Positions 29,487 to 38,231 of a stretch of 64,000 bases of DNA are shown piece by piece. The stretch is from Shewanella schlegeliana (GTDB lineage: Bacteria > Pseudomonadota > Gammaproteobacteria > Enterobacterales > Shewanellaceae). The notes beneath the pieces were generated by a model. The model did no database searches and had not been told where the DNA came from. It saw only the letters and a program-made list of their open reading frames with translations. A program made the translations under genes and the position numbers. The DNA is taken from positions 310,001-374,000 of the forward strand of contig NZ_JAESVD010000003.1 in assembly GCF_016765635.1 (NCBI RefSeq), given 5' to 3'. Position 1 is the first letter of the stretch. Every line of letters begins with the position of its first letter.

Positions 29487-30341
29487 ATGAAGCTTGTTTT
29501 AGTCTCAGGACGTTCCGGTTCAGGTAAGTCTGTTCTATTAAGAATGCTCGAAGATCTCGGCTATTATTGTGTCGATAATCTGCCTCTGCCTATGATGGGC
29601 ACATTGCTCAAAGAGCTTTCGAGCAACACTAAGCTGGTCGCTATTAGTGTCGATATTCGTAACCTACCAGAGAAAGAGAGTGAACTGACCAAGCACCTGA
29701 CCTTTCTACCTGAAGGGGTAGAGTTACTCAGTTTCTTCCTTAACTCCAGCGATGAAGTGCTGCTTAAACGCTATAACGAGACACGTCGTCTGCACCCTTT
29801 GTCTCACGATAACATATCACTTAAAGAGGCTATCGAATTAGAAGGTCGCTTACTCAAACCGTTAGCCAATATCGTCGATCACTATATCGATACCTCTAAC
29901 CTCAATATCTACGACCTTAACGATCAGGTACGTGAGATCTTACTCGGCAATGTTGATAAACAACTGATGATCAACTTTGAGTCATTTGGTTTTAAACATG
30001 GCATGCCAACAGAAGCCGACTTTATGTTTGATGTGCGCTTTTTACCCAACCCACACTGGGAACCGGATCTGCGCCCGATGACGGGTCTCGATAAGCCAGT
30101 GCAAGACTTCTTGAATGAACGCCCAAGAGTCAATCAGTTTATTAAGCAGATAGAAGAGATGCTCGAGAATTGGCTGCCTGATTTAGAGCGTAATAACCGC
30201 AGCTACCTCACCATCGCCATCGGCTGTACTGGTGGGCAACACCGCTCTGTGTATATCACCGAGCGCCTCGCCGCGCACTTCAAAGGGGGCAAACACAATG
30301 TAAAAGCCCGTCACCGCGAGCTTAAAAATGCCGACCATTAA
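29487..30341 (+). CDS. rapZ: RapZ, RNase adapter / nucleotide-binding regulator
   Basis: The 284-residue protein has an N-terminal P-loop GRSGSGKS (8-15) and a C-terminal domain with the conserved [16 protein letters not shown] region. In E. coli RapZ binds glucosamine 6-phosphate, the GlmZ sRNA and RNase E to control GlmS. Whether GlmZ/GlmY homologues exist here cannot be seen. Its stop overlaps ptsO by 14 bases. Confidence 0.95.
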   Translation: MKLVLVSGRSGSGKSVLLRMLEDLGYYCVDNLPLPMMGTLLKELSSNTKLVAISVDIRNLPEKESELTKHLTFLPEGVELLSFFLNSSDEVLLKRYNETRRLHPLSHDNISLKEAIELEGRLLKPLANIVDHYIDTSNLNIYDLNDQVREILLGNVDKQLMINFESFGFKHGMPTEADFMFDVRFLPNPHWEPDLRPMTGLDKPVQDFLNERPRVNQFIKQIEEMLENWLPDLERNNRSYLTIAIGCTGGQHRSVYITERLAAHFKGGKHNVKARHRELKNADH

Positions 30342-30603
30342 ACGTGAAGTCACTATCTGTAATAAATTAGGTCTTCATGCCCGAGCAGCCACAAAACTTG
30401 TGGTGCTCGCCTCAGAATTTGACGCTGAAATCACTATTATTCAGGGAGAGAAGCAAGCCTCAGCAACCAGTGTACTAGGCTTATTAATGTTAGAAACCGG
30501 AATGGGCAAAACAGTACAGCTAGTGGCTACCGGAGTCGATGCCCAAACGGCACTTGAGGCCATCTGCCAATTGATTGATGCCAAATTTGACGAAGATAAT
30601 TAA
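30328..30603 (+). CDS. ptsO: Phosphocarrier NPr of the nitrogen PTS
   Basis: 91 residues of the HPr family with phospho-accepting His in the motif [13 protein letters not shown] (about residue 17) and the [12 protein letters not shown] segment. It shuttles phosphate from PtsP to PtsN. It overlaps the rapZ stop, so the two are coupled. E. coli NPr is 90 residues. Confidence 0.95.
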   Translation: MPTIKREVTICNKLGLHARAATKLVVLASEFDAEITIIQGEKQASATSVLGLLMLETGMGKTVQLVATGVDAQTALEAICQLIDAKFDEDN

Positions 30604-30700
30604 TTCGTAATTTTCCTGTTTGATTTCCTATGTTAGCGCACACAAATACTCTTTAGTTAAGTTATGATAAGCGCCTTTGAAACTACCCAGTGAGGGAGCC

Positions 30701-32065
30701 ATGCCGATTGAAGTCTTAGATAATGAAACAACGGACCAACGTCTCAATCAGCTGACTCAAGCATTAGGCAACGGTATGTTTGTCCACGTCCGCAATATGT
30801 TGCAGGACATGGCGGCATCAGACATTGCTTTTATTCTCGAATCATCACCACCTCGCACCCGTCAAGTGTTATGGCAGCTGATTGACCAAGAACACACAGG
30901 TGAAATCCTCGATGAACTTGGTGAAGAACTCAAAGATAGCCTGATCACCCAGATGAGTCCTGAGCGCGTTGCTAAAGCAGCCGCAAACATGGACACAGAT
31001 GATCTGGCATATATTCTTCGAAGCCTGCCTGACAGCGTCTACAAGCAAGTGTTGCAGTCGATGACCAAGCAAGACAGGGTTCGCGTTGAGCAAGCACTGT
31101 CCTATCCCGATGACACTGCGGGCAGCTTGATGAATACCGATACGGTAACCTTAAGACCCGACGTCAACATCGATGTGATTTTACGTTACTTAAGAATACG
31201 CGGTGAGCTACCTGATGCGACCGATATGTTGTATGTGGTAGACAAACACGACCGAGTACTTGGTGGTGTACGTATCGCCGATCTGCTGACCTGTAACCCC
31301 GATGCCTCGGTACGTGAAATCATGATCTCCGATCTTGAAGGGATCCCAGTTGGCATGTCTGACAGCGAAGTCGCACAACTGTTCGAACGCCATGACTGGG
31401 TTTCGGCTCCGGTTATCGATGATAACAATAAGCTCCTAGGGCGTATCACCATCGATGATGTGGTTGACGTTATTCGTGAAGACGCCGAACACTCTATGAT
31501 GGGTATGGCGGGTATGGATGATGATACTGATACCTTTGGTCCAGTATTAAAGAGTACCTTTCGCCGCTCACTTTGGCTAACGGTTAACTTATTCGCTGCG
31601 CTCTTAGCCGCATCAGTCAGTAATATGTTTGAAGGCACGCTGGAACAGTTTGCTACCATCGCCATTTTGATGACCATAGTACCAAGTATGGGCGGTGTGG
31701 CCGGTAACCAAACCTTAGCACTGGTTATTCGTGGTATCGCCCTTGGCCAGATTGGACAGAGTAACTCTCGCTGGCTGATTGGTAAAGAGCTCGCTATTGG
31801 CTTCCTGAACGGCCTTCTGTGGTCCGTTCTCGTCTTTGGTGCTGTGTGGGCGTGGAAAGGCGATATTGCGCTTGGTGCGCTTATTGGGGGCGCCATGCTT
31901 ATCAATATGACTGTGGCAGGACTTGCTGGTGCCAGTATTCCACTCATATTAAAGAAAATGAATATCGACCCGGCACTCGCAGGCGGTATGGTGTTAACCA
32001 CGGTGACCGATGTTATCGGTCTATTTGCCTTCCTAGGTTTAGCCACCGTTTTCTTGATGCATTAA
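30701..32065 (+). CDS. mgtE: Magnesium transporter MgtE
   Basis: From the ATG at 30701 (MPIEVLDNETTD, with GAGGGAG upstream) the protein has 454 residues. The MgtE N-terminal superhelical domain covers about 25-125, two CBS domains follow (about 130-250), and the C-terminal half has five helices with the conserved PSMGGVAGNQTLALVIRGIA motif. CBS and N domains close the channel when cytoplasmic Mg2+ is high. An in-frame TTG at 30677 is not favoured. A bidirectional terminator follows. Confidence 0.95.
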   Translation: MPIEVLDNETTDQRLNQLTQALGNGMFVHVRNMLQDMAASDIAFILESSPPRTRQVLWQLIDQEHTGEILDELGEELKDSLITQMSPERVAKAAANMDTDDLAYILRSLPDSVYKQVLQSMTKQDRVRVEQALSYPDDTAGSLMNTDTVTLRPDVNIDVILRYLRIRGELPDATDMLYVVDKHDRVLGGVRIADLLTCNPDASVREIMISDLEGIPVGMSDSEVAQLFERHDWVSAPVIDDNNKLLGRITIDDVVDVIREDAEHSMMGMAGMDDDTDTFGPVLKSTFRRSLWLTVNLFAALLAASVSNMFEGTLEQFATIAILMTIVPSMGGVAGNQTLALVIRGIALGQIGQSNSRWLIGKELAIGFLNGLLWSVLVFGAVWAWKGDIALGALIGGAMLINMTVAGLAGASIPLILKKMNIDPALAGGMVLTTVTDVIGLFAFLGLATVFLMH

Positions 32066-32084
32066 CCTTTCATATCAAGTACGT

Positions 32085-32110
32085 AAAAAGGCCGCAATTG
32101 CGGCCTTTTT
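32085..32110. terminator. Bidirectional terminator between mgtE and the ModA-like gene
   Basis: A perfect 26-base palindrome: AAAAAGGCCGC (32085-32095), loop AATT, GCGGCCTTTTT (32100-32110). It lies between two convergent genes and has the A/stem/T layout that works in both directions. Confidence 0.93.
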
Positions 32111-32130
32111 AACTCTATGCTTCAGAGCGG

Positions 32131-32922
32131 CTACTGCTTTAATGGTGCGTCAAAGCCGTAATTTGCCAGAATAGTTTGTCCTGGCTCCGACAGAATATAC
32201 ATGGCTAACTTCCACGCATCGGCTTGAGCATCGTCGAGTACAATCAAGCCATAATTTGCGCCGACAGCCAACGGAGCAGGCATCTGTACAATCTGCAGAT
32301 CGGTCACCTCTTTTTGCGCCAAGACAGCATTGGTACAATAAGTGAGAAAAACATCTGCACGGTTATTTTCCATTACCCAAGCATAGGTATTACAGCCCTT
32401 GGGGGCTTTCGCACTTTTCTCACCACCAGTGAGTTGCAATGCTTTTTGTTCAAGCTGCGCCTTAGCGCCAGGCTTTAATGCGTCTGCTTTGGCGAAAATC
32501 TTCCAAGCATAGTCCCCTGACGGATCGGCTTTGGGTGTCGAGGTGCCCACACGTACATTGGGATCGAGCATAACGGCGAGTATACCTTCACTGTTAACTT
32601 TAACATTTGGCTGGGCGATGGCGCACATCTGATTGCGGGCGAACATCACCACACTGCCTCCCTTACCAGCGGCTTTTAATGTTTGTGGATGCTTCATATT
32701 CGCCGAGGCAAACACGCCGCCCCCCTCTCCGGTTTCAATACGCTTACGCAATAAACCTGAGGGCCCGTAATCGGCGTGAACCTTCTGCTCACTCGTTTGC
32801 TGATAGGCAGTGACAATATCATTCATGGCATTTTTCAAGCTGCCTGCGGCTCTAAGTTCAATGGGATCGGCATTGGCTACAACAGGCAGGACTAAAAGCG
32901 AGACTAATATCCATTTCTTCAT
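32131..32922 (-). CDS. ModA-like molybdate/tungstate-binding periplasmic protein
   Basis: 263 residues from the ATG at 32922, with a signal peptide (MKKWILVSLLVLPVVANA). The mature part resembles ModA-type substrate-binding proteins: RAAGSLKNAMNDI near the start, YGPSGLLRKRIETGEGGGVF, and GTSTPKADPSGDYAWKIF. No modB or modC permease or ATPase gene lies beside it, so it must work with components encoded elsewhere or serve another purpose. Molybdate is inferred from the family. Confidence 0.8.
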   Translation of the reverse strand: MKKWILVSLLVLPVVANADPIELRAAGSLKNAMNDIVTAYQQTSEQKVHADYGPSGLLRKRIETGEGGGVFASANMKHPQTLKAAGKGGSVVMFARNQMCAIAQPNVKVNSEGILAVMLDPNVRVGTSTPKADPSGDYAWKIFAKADALKPGAKAQLEQKALQLTGGEKSAKAPKGCNTYAWVMENNRADVFLTYCTNAVLAQKEVTDLQIVQMPAPLAVGANYGLIVLDDAQADAWKLAMYILSEPGQTILANYGFDAPLKQ

Positions 32923-33109
32923 TATTTTTTCCATCTTTAGAAAGTTAACTATGCAAGTAGAGTATTTGTATCAATGAAAAAACATCTAACGCTAAATAAC
33001 AATGACCCTCTTACATAAGCCAAGCCCTTTGTTTAACAGCGAGAGTTCAGTCACCCAGCAAGTCAATAACCCAGACAAAAAGTCCCCATTAAGACTAAAC
33101 CCAAAAACA

Positions 33110-33136
33110 GAAAAAGCCACTCAAGAGTGGCTTTTT
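33110..33136 (-). terminator. Terminator of the OmpA-like lipoprotein gene
   Basis: GCCACT (33116-33121) and AGTGGC (33126-33131), extended by A/T pairs to GAAAAAGCCACT/AGTGGCTTTTTC, lie 20 bases after the gene on the minus strand, where the hairpin is followed by TTTTTC. Confidence 0.85.
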
Positions 33137-33156
33137 CATGCTATATAAACTTAAGC

Positions 33157-33831
33157 TTACGCCTGTGGCATCGGGCTTAAGATAATCTCCACCCGACGGT
33201 TTTCAGCACGGCCTTGTTTAGTTTGGTTAGAGGCAATGGGCTTTGACTCGCCCATACCGTGGGAAGCCACGCGCTGAGCTGGCACCTTATGATTCGTTAG
33301 GTAGTTTGCTACCTCACTGGCACGGACTTGAGACAGTCTTAGGTTATAAGACTCGGCGCCAGAGCTGTCGGTATGCCCCATGACATTGAGCTTAGTCTCA
33401 TCATACTCAAGCGCCACCAGCACTACACTGTTAAGCACCTGCTGAGCACGTTGACTCAGGTCTGTTTGATCCACCCCAAAAGTGACATCATTTGGCATGT
33501 TCAAAATAATATTGTCGCCACTACGAGTCACGCTAACCCCTGATGACTGCAGCTGTTTACGTAACTCTGCTTCCTGCACATCCATGTAATAACCGATACC
33601 ACCACCAAGTGCTGCGCCCGATGCGGCACCGATCAATGCACCTTTACCGCGATCGCTCTTGCTCGAAGAGGCAACACCAATCGCTGCACCTGCGATTGCA
33701 CCAATCAATGCACCGTTAGTCGCCTTAGCGTTTTGAGATTCATTAGTATAAGGATTGGTTGTTTGGCAACCAGAGACCAACATGGTAGCGATTAAGCCGC
33801 CAACCAAAAAAGAACTGCGTTTTACACTCAT
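33157..33831 (-). CDS. OmpA-family lipoprotein with glycine zipper
   Basis: 224 residues. A lipoprotein signal ends at lipobox VSGC (Cys22). A glycine-zipper segment (about 40-90, GALIGAIAGAAIGVASS and ALIGAASGAALGGGIGY) precedes an OmpA-C peptidoglycan-binding domain (about 105-220, with NVMGHTDSSGAESYNLRLSQ and GMGESKPIASN). It is similar in layout to YiaD/YfiB-type lipoproteins that tether the outer membrane to peptidoglycan. A specific symbol is not justified. Confidence 0.85.
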   Translation of the reverse strand: MSVKRSSFLVGGLIATMLVSGCQTTNPYTNESQNAKATNGALIGAIAGAAIGVASSSKSDRGKGALIGAASGAALGGGIGYYMDVQEAELRKQLQSSGVSVTRSGDNIILNMPNDVTFGVDQTDLSQRAQQVLNSVVLVALEYDETKLNVMGHTDSSGAESYNLRLSQVRASEVANYLTNHKVPAQRVASHGMGESKPIASNQTKQGRAENRRVEIILSPMPQA

Positions 33832-33990
33832 TTTTACTACCCCTAACTGCCCTTACCTTCGGCAAAAGCGACCACTATTAAGTTGTATTTTTAAAGCAGT
33901 ATATAAAGCACGGCGAATTAGACAATGGTCACGCCGTTAACTGGTTTAAAAACAAACAAACTGATATCGCGCTATAACAACAAAGACAGC

Positions 33991-34005
33991 GCACCTTGAT
34001 GGTGC
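33991..34005 (+). promoter_or_regulatory. Putative NtrC-binding site (enhancer)
   Basis: GCACCTTGATGGTGC is a perfect GCACC-N5-GGTGC dyad, the form of strong NtrC sites upstream of glnA-type promoters. A weaker half-match, TTTGCACCAAATTAG, lies at 34043-34057. The strong site is about 105 bases upstream of the -24 element, a usual enhancer distance. Confidence 0.6.
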
Positions 34006-34110
34006 AACTCCGCCCCAATTTAGGGCGCGCATGGCTGAACCTTTTGCACCAAATTAGACGTAAGCAGAACTAACCACATGAAATATAATAAATTTAAATA
34101 TCATGCCAAA

Positions 34111-34127
34111 TTGGCACACATTAAGCA
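34111..34127 (+). promoter_or_regulatory. Putative sigma-54 promoter of the small HTH gene
   Basis: TTGGCACACATTAAGCA matches the -24 element TTGGCAC exactly and keeps the GC of the -12 element at the required spacing (10 bases between GG and GC), although the consensus TT before GC is AA. Start would be near 34138, leaving about 148 nt of leader. Confidence 0.5.
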
Positions 34128-34285
34128 TACTCATTATTGAGTACTCACTGGCTATAAAAATAATTAATAACAATGCTCAGAGATTAACGACAAGGCCAAG
34201 TTTAACAGCCTGTCTAGGGAATTCCGTCACCACGCTCAAAGACGTACAAACTACTGATGTTCCAACATTAGAATTAGAGAAGAGA

Positions 34286-34507
34286 ATGCCGATGGATGCT
34301 ATCAACCTTAACCTCAAAGTTATTAACGAAGTGAAAAATAACGGCCGTTTATTATCGGACGTTGCCAAAGATTATGGCCTATCGACTAAAACCGTTTACC
34401 AGATTGTTCATGAAAGCGAGCAAAGAACCAGTAAAGGTTCGCTTCCTATTTTGAAACAGACTAAACAGCTAAGTTTACGTATTAAACAGCTGCTCAGTCG
34501 TCGCTAG
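34286..34507 (+). CDS. Small helix-turn-helix protein, possibly nitrogen-regulated
   Basis: From the ATG at 34286 the product has 73 residues (MPMDAINLNLKVINEVKNNG...). It contains a helix-turn-helix of the transposase/resolvase-like type in about residues 18-43 (LLSDVAKDYGLSTKTVYQIV) and a basic tail ending LRIKQLLSRR. GAGAAGAG precedes the ATG. The frame is open back to 34103, giving 134 residues, but the extension overlaps the predicted promoter. No transposase catalytic domain follows. I do not recognise the gene; a small DNA-binding regulator is likely. Confidence 0.6.
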   Translation: MPMDAINLNLKVINEVKNNGRLLSDVAKDYGLSTKTVYQIVHESEQRTSKGSLPILKQTKQLSLRIKQLLSRR

Positions 34508-34531
34508 ATTTAACAGGCTGTACCCTGTTAA

Positions 34532-34630
34532 GCAGAGGCGGGAAACACTACTTTCGCCCACACGAAATCAAAAAATTAACGCGCTAACTCTATACAAATA
34601 AAATACGCTTAATGTGAATTTCGCCTCTGC
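34532..34630. repeat. Inverted repeat GCAGAGGCG / CGCCTCTGC
   Basis: GCAGAGGCG (34532-34540) recurs as its exact complement CGCCTCTGC (34622-34630), 81 bases apart, with partial extension into GGAAA/TTTC. A second small hairpin, TTAACAGG (34510-34517) with CCTGTTAA (34524-34531), touches its left arm. The structure lies between two convergent genes and could be a terminator region or a small structured RNA. Confidence 0.5.
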
Positions 34631-34653
34631 ACCCCATCACCAGTCAATATCGG

Positions 34654-36021
34654 CTACTGAAAAGTGGCCAGTTGGTAACCTAGTGATTCCCTGTCATCAG
34701 GACTTAACACCATGGTGTAGTTACCTGCCTGATTAAACTGCACCACTGCTGACTGATATAGCAAAGTTAAGGTGTCATTTTCATCTTTAAATACCACACT
34801 TATCTCATAGTCATCTGACGGTAAACTAATAGTACTGAGCTCAGTAAACTCAACTCCTGATAGCTTATATTCGGCCGACTCTATAGTTTCACTCGAGCGC
34901 ACAAAATAGATCATTAACTCCTCAAACTCCGGCACAAGATTAGCCAAGCTTATCTGATGCTCGAATGCTCTTGGTCGATGATCATGGGTGATCGTCATGC
35001 CCCTTGCTTCACCTAACTCATCCTCATAAACCACAATGGTTTTACTCTCATCTTGGTTAAAGGTGATCAACAGGTTATTGGCCAATACTTGGTTACTGGC
35101 ACTGTCAGTAATAGTAACGCCGTAATCGTTGTAACCTATCTCTTTAAACTCAGTAAGTTGACTCTGCTCAAGCTCGTATAGATACTGCGACTCCTGATTA
35201 CTGACTAGCTCAGCATCGATCCTGTGGGTATTATTGAGCCCATTAAACAACCGATACTCCGCATTTGCATCAATATTGACATAGGGATCCGGCGTGCCTG
35301 TTGAGTCGACATTATCGACCGTGATCTTAGGTAGCCCAGGACCAAAACTGTTGCGAATAATAAGCTTGTATACCGTGTTATCAGTTAGCTTCATTGCCGC
35401 GGTGGTAAACACGGGCTCAGCCTTACCACTTTCGGTGAGATACAGTACATACTCCCCAGTATCAAACATCTGCTCATCACTGTGATCTTTGTAGCTAATG
35501 GAGTCCAGCATGACCGCCGAACTAAACCCCTCCCCCTGTTTGCCAAAGTACAGGTCAAAACTAGACTCCCCTATCGCAGCATGGGCGATTAATACCTGCA
35601 TCTTGCTATAGTCACCACTCTCATCACTATTGAGTTCATCCATCTCACTGCGACTGTAGACGATATCGACAAATTCAGGCTCACTATAATCGCCCACTAA
35701 CATGAAAAGGTGATTGTCAGCATTGCTTAGCCCTATCGTCGATTGATAGATACTCAGCTCATCGCCTTGAGCATCTAGGCCACGGATCTCGAGATTGGTT
35801 GTTCCCGTCCCGTACTCATACCTAGGCAGAGAGTCGGCAAAGCTCACCTCTGAATAGGCATAATCATCGAGAACTAGCGCTGTCGAGGTGCTGTTTGCCG
35901 AGCCGTTGTAATACTGGATATAGCTACCACTGCTGGTAGGTTCACTGTCATCAGAACTGCAAGCGACTGCTGTCGCCATCACTGCTGATAAGCCGATATA
36001 ACGCCATGGTGTTTGTTTCAT
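34654..36021 (-). CDS. DUF4397-like outer lipoprotein of unknown function
   Basis: 455 residues with a lipoprotein signal and lipobox VAC (Cys21, followed by SSDDSE). The mature protein is acidic and appears to consist of repeated beta-sandwich units, each with an aromatic-rich start such as YIQYYNGSANSTS, VLIAHAAIGESSFDLYF and YRLFNGLNNTHRIDAEL, reminiscent of DUF4397 repeats. It has no recognisable catalytic motif. It probably faces the cell surface or periplasm. The gene stands alone, followed by an FG-GAP gene upstream on the same strand. Confidence 0.65.
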   Translation of the reverse strand: MKQTPWRYIGLSAVMATAVACSSDDSEPTSSGSYIQYYNGSANSTSTALVLDDYAYSEVSFADSLPRYEYGTGTTNLEIRGLDAQGDELSIYQSTIGLSNADNHLFMLVGDYSEPEFVDIVYSRSEMDELNSDESGDYSKMQVLIAHAAIGESSFDLYFGKQGEGFSSAVMLDSISYKDHSDEQMFDTGEYVLYLTESGKAEPVFTTAAMKLTDNTVYKLIIRNSFGPGLPKITVDNVDSTGTPDPYVNIDANAEYRLFNGLNNTHRIDAELVSNQESQYLYELEQSQLTEFKEIGYNDYGVTITDSASNQVLANNLLITFNQDESKTIVVYEDELGEARGMTITHDHRPRAFEHQISLANLVPEFEELMIYFVRSSETIESAEYKLSGVEFTELSTISLPSDDYEISVVFKDENDTLTLLYQSAVVQFNQAGNYTMVLSPDDRESLGYQLATFQ

Positions 36022-36172
36022 CTATCTTCCTTAATTAATTCGCAATATGTGCACCTCTTATGACCTAAGATTTACGTCAAGAACTGTCAGATAGTGAAAT
36101 TATCGGCAAGGATATGAATAGCTTTGTAAATGAGTGCAAGATAAGTATCGGCTGTTGCTTTGTGACTCCAAT

Positions 36173-36200
36173 AAAAAAGCGACCCGATTAGGATCGCTTA
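36173..36200 (-). terminator. Terminator of the FG-GAP gene
   Basis: AAGCGACCC and GGATCGCTT pair with one mismatch around a short loop (36178-36200). On the minus strand the hairpin is followed by TTTTTTATTGG. Confidence 0.75.
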
Positions 36201-36228
36201 TCATTTATCTAGACTGGATGAGCTGAGG

Positions 36229-37767
36229 CTAGCTCGCTAGCAGCACTCTGAACTGCCTAGAGAGCTTCTTATCGTCTTGGCGACCATACTTGATCAGCAG
36301 ATCCTCTCGGCCATCGCCATTGAGATCATCGCTGATTAACATGTTGCCATCCACCGGCAGTTGCAAACGATGCTTCACTGGATCTGAGCCAAATAGGCGC
36401 TTGCCCACTTGGCCTAAATAGATCTTTAGCGTCGACTCACCCTCCGACAATAAAAGATCCTTAAGGCCATCGCCGTTGAGATCCGCAAGCTTGACCACTG
36501 GAGTACCCGCTTGTCCCGAACTAAAGCTAAAGCTGAGCTCAACCTCCTTTGTCACATTGGAGTCATCACTAAATCGACCGCTAGAATCCATCTTAAAAAG
36601 ATGCACATCTTGGTCGATACTGCCCGAGAGTAACGCACCAATAATTTGCGAAACACCAATATCAAATCCCGCCACCATCACTTCATCCCGGTTATCGCTA
36701 TCGATATCGATAAACTCTAAGCCAGTGAGCGTACCTTCGGCTTTAATCACACTGCTCGCCATCTTGGGGAAGACCAAGGCGCCTTTTTGGTTCTCACCGA
36801 GGTAGATCTCATAATCATTCACCCTGTCGAATACGCCACTGCTTTTGGTGTAACGGATCACCATATCGGTCACCCCATCGGCATTAAGATCTTTAAGCTG
36901 CTCCACCTTGCGATAAACCAGCTCACTTTGATCTAACTGCTCACCGTAGGCATCGCGCTTATTCCACCAGTCAATGCCACTGATAGGCTGGCGTACCGAG
37001 ATATACTCTGCTACCTGATCGAAGTCTTTAGTTTGATTCTGCTTATAGACCTCTAACTCCCCCTCACCAATCTTCACGATATCCACCAAGCCATCTAAGT
37101 TAATATCACTGATATAGAGTTTAGATTGGGTATAGGTGGCACCATCATCAAATAGACGAGACTGCGGTTTTATCGGTAGGGTTTGACGTTCAAAGCCTTG
37201 CTCTTTAGCCAAAAATAGATGTAGCTGATTAAAGTCATGGATCAAGATATCGTCGAGGTGATCACCATTAAGATCCTGAATAAACTCACCGCGGCTGATA
37301 AAGTCTGGCCGCTCTTTAAAAGATAACGAATTAATCTTGGCCACAGTTTCAATATATAACTTAGCGCTATTCTCCTTACTCACAAGCAGGCTTAGCTCAT
37401 CTTGAGAAAGGAAATACAACTGCTGTAGTTTGCCAGGCACAAACTCTGTAATATCAAAGCTATGTAGCTCTTGAGGAAGCTCACGCTTCATTGCAAGTTG
37501 GTATCGCCCCTTTTCAATCGCATAGATAGCCATCCAGCGCTGACTCAAATCATCGACACCAAATACCACTAACTCTTTACCCGGCTCTGGCAGCAGATCA
37601 GCAGCTATGATGGGGTGAGTCAGCTCAAAAGGCGCATCGATTGTCATTTCAATAAAACTTAACGATGCCTTAGAGGCCGCTTGAGCGGATAGTGGTAATG
37701 TCGAAGCAGCCAGCAGGCACAAAACGCCACCTCCAATTAAAACTGCTCTCATATTGAAGAACTTCAT
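36229..37767 (-). CDS. Secreted FG-GAP/VCBS-repeat protein
   Basis: 512 residues from the ATG at 37767 with a signal peptide (about 1-30, ending SAQAAS). At least six FG-GAP-type repeats carry Ca2+-binding DxNxDG loops, for example DLNGDHLDD, DINLDGLVD, DLNADGVTD, DIDSDNRDE, DLNGDGLKD and DLNGDGRED, suggesting a single seven-bladed integrin-like beta-propeller. No other domain is visible, so it is probably an exported binding protein. An ATG at 37785 adds six residues before the signal. Confidence 0.75.
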   Translation of the reverse strand: MKFFNMRAVLIGGGVLCLLAASTLPLSAQAASKASLSFIEMTIDAPFELTHPIIAADLLPEPGKELVVFGVDDLSQRWMAIYAIEKGRYQLAMKRELPQELHSFDITEFVPGKLQQLYFLSQDELSLLVSKENSAKLYIETVAKINSLSFKERPDFISRGEFIQDLNGDHLDDILIHDFNQLHLFLAKEQGFERQTLPIKPQSRLFDDGATYTQSKLYISDINLDGLVDIVKIGEGELEVYKQNQTKDFDQVAEYISVRQPISGIDWWNKRDAYGEQLDQSELVYRKVEQLKDLNADGVTDMVIRYTKSSGVFDRVNDYEIYLGENQKGALVFPKMASSVIKAEGTLTGLEFIDIDSDNRDEVMVAGFDIGVSQIIGALLSGSIDQDVHLFKMDSSGRFSDDSNVTKEVELSFSFSSGQAGTPVVKLADLNGDGLKDLLLSEGESTLKIYLGQVGKRLFGSDPVKHRLQLPVDGNMLISDDLNGDGREDLLIKYGRQDDKKLSRQFRVLLAS

Positions 37768-38231
37768 GTTAACCACCTCATCCATAAATACTATAGAGAG
37801 TGAAACTAGCGGTTTTCTAGCCTAAGTAAAACCACTAGTTAACAGTTTGTAACATAAGCCTGAGTATTTTGAGCATTATTCAAGAGTAACGGCTCGATAG
37901 GTCCAGCGATTAGCGCCAAACCAGTTAATGATGAGACCAGCCAAGCAACGATAAGTGCACAAACAAAAGCACAGCAACGGGCGATTAAAACCACTGTGCA
38001 AACCATAAAACAGAAATGAAGAGAGTCACGACCTTGGGCTACTAATTGTCGATAGCCTATGTCAGCGTTACCAGTGGCAATTTAGCCTGTCCGAGATGGC
38101 GCCTAAAGGCTGCTATGCTCGACTGATGTTGCCTGTAACCGAAGAGTCATAGCGCCTACTTGGCCAACACGTAACAAACAAAAGGGTTTAGCAATAGATG
38201 CTAAACCCTTTTGTAACTAAATCATGCCTAT
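37768..38231. other. 464-base intergenic region with a hairpin near its left edge
   Basis: AACTAG-C-GGTTTT (37804-37816) and AAAACC-A-CTAGTT (37828-37840) form a 13-bp stem with one mismatch, 37 bases upstream of the FG-GAP start, and could be an operator or leader hairpin. The remaining bases up to the next terminator at 38179 show no coding frame or RNA gene that I can support. Confidence 0.5.
38179..38213 (-). terminator. Terminator of the glycine-zipper lipoprotein gene
   Basis: AAAAGGGTTTAGCA (38180-38193) pairs perfectly with TGCTAAACCCTTTT (38199-38212) around a 5-base loop, 19 bases after the gene's stop codon. On the minus strand the T-rich right arm serves as the T-tract. Confidence 0.87.

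Larger units (their letters stand above)
33832..34285. other. 454-base regulatory intergenic region
   Basis: This divergent gap between the OmpA-like gene and the small HTH gene contains the putative NtrC site and sigma-54 promoter listed separately, plus a long predicted leader (about 34138-34285). A frame open from 34103 runs through it into the HTH gene, but its start would lie inside the promoter. Nothing else recognisable was found. Confidence 0.6.

Noticed and set aside
31186..32046. 286-codon open frame antisense to mgtE
   Set aside because: Long but low-complexity Ser/Pro/Thr translation, complete overlap with mgtE, no start signal.
34103..34285. Long N-terminal extension of the small HTH gene
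   Set aside because: The start would lie between the putative -24/-12 elements, and the residues look like random intergenic translation; the later ATG has a ribosome binding site.
34286..34507. Insertion-sequence transposase fragment
   Set aside because: The HTH resembles transposase N-termini, but there is no catalytic domain, terminal inverted repeat or target duplication, and the promoter arrangement speaks for a functional gene.
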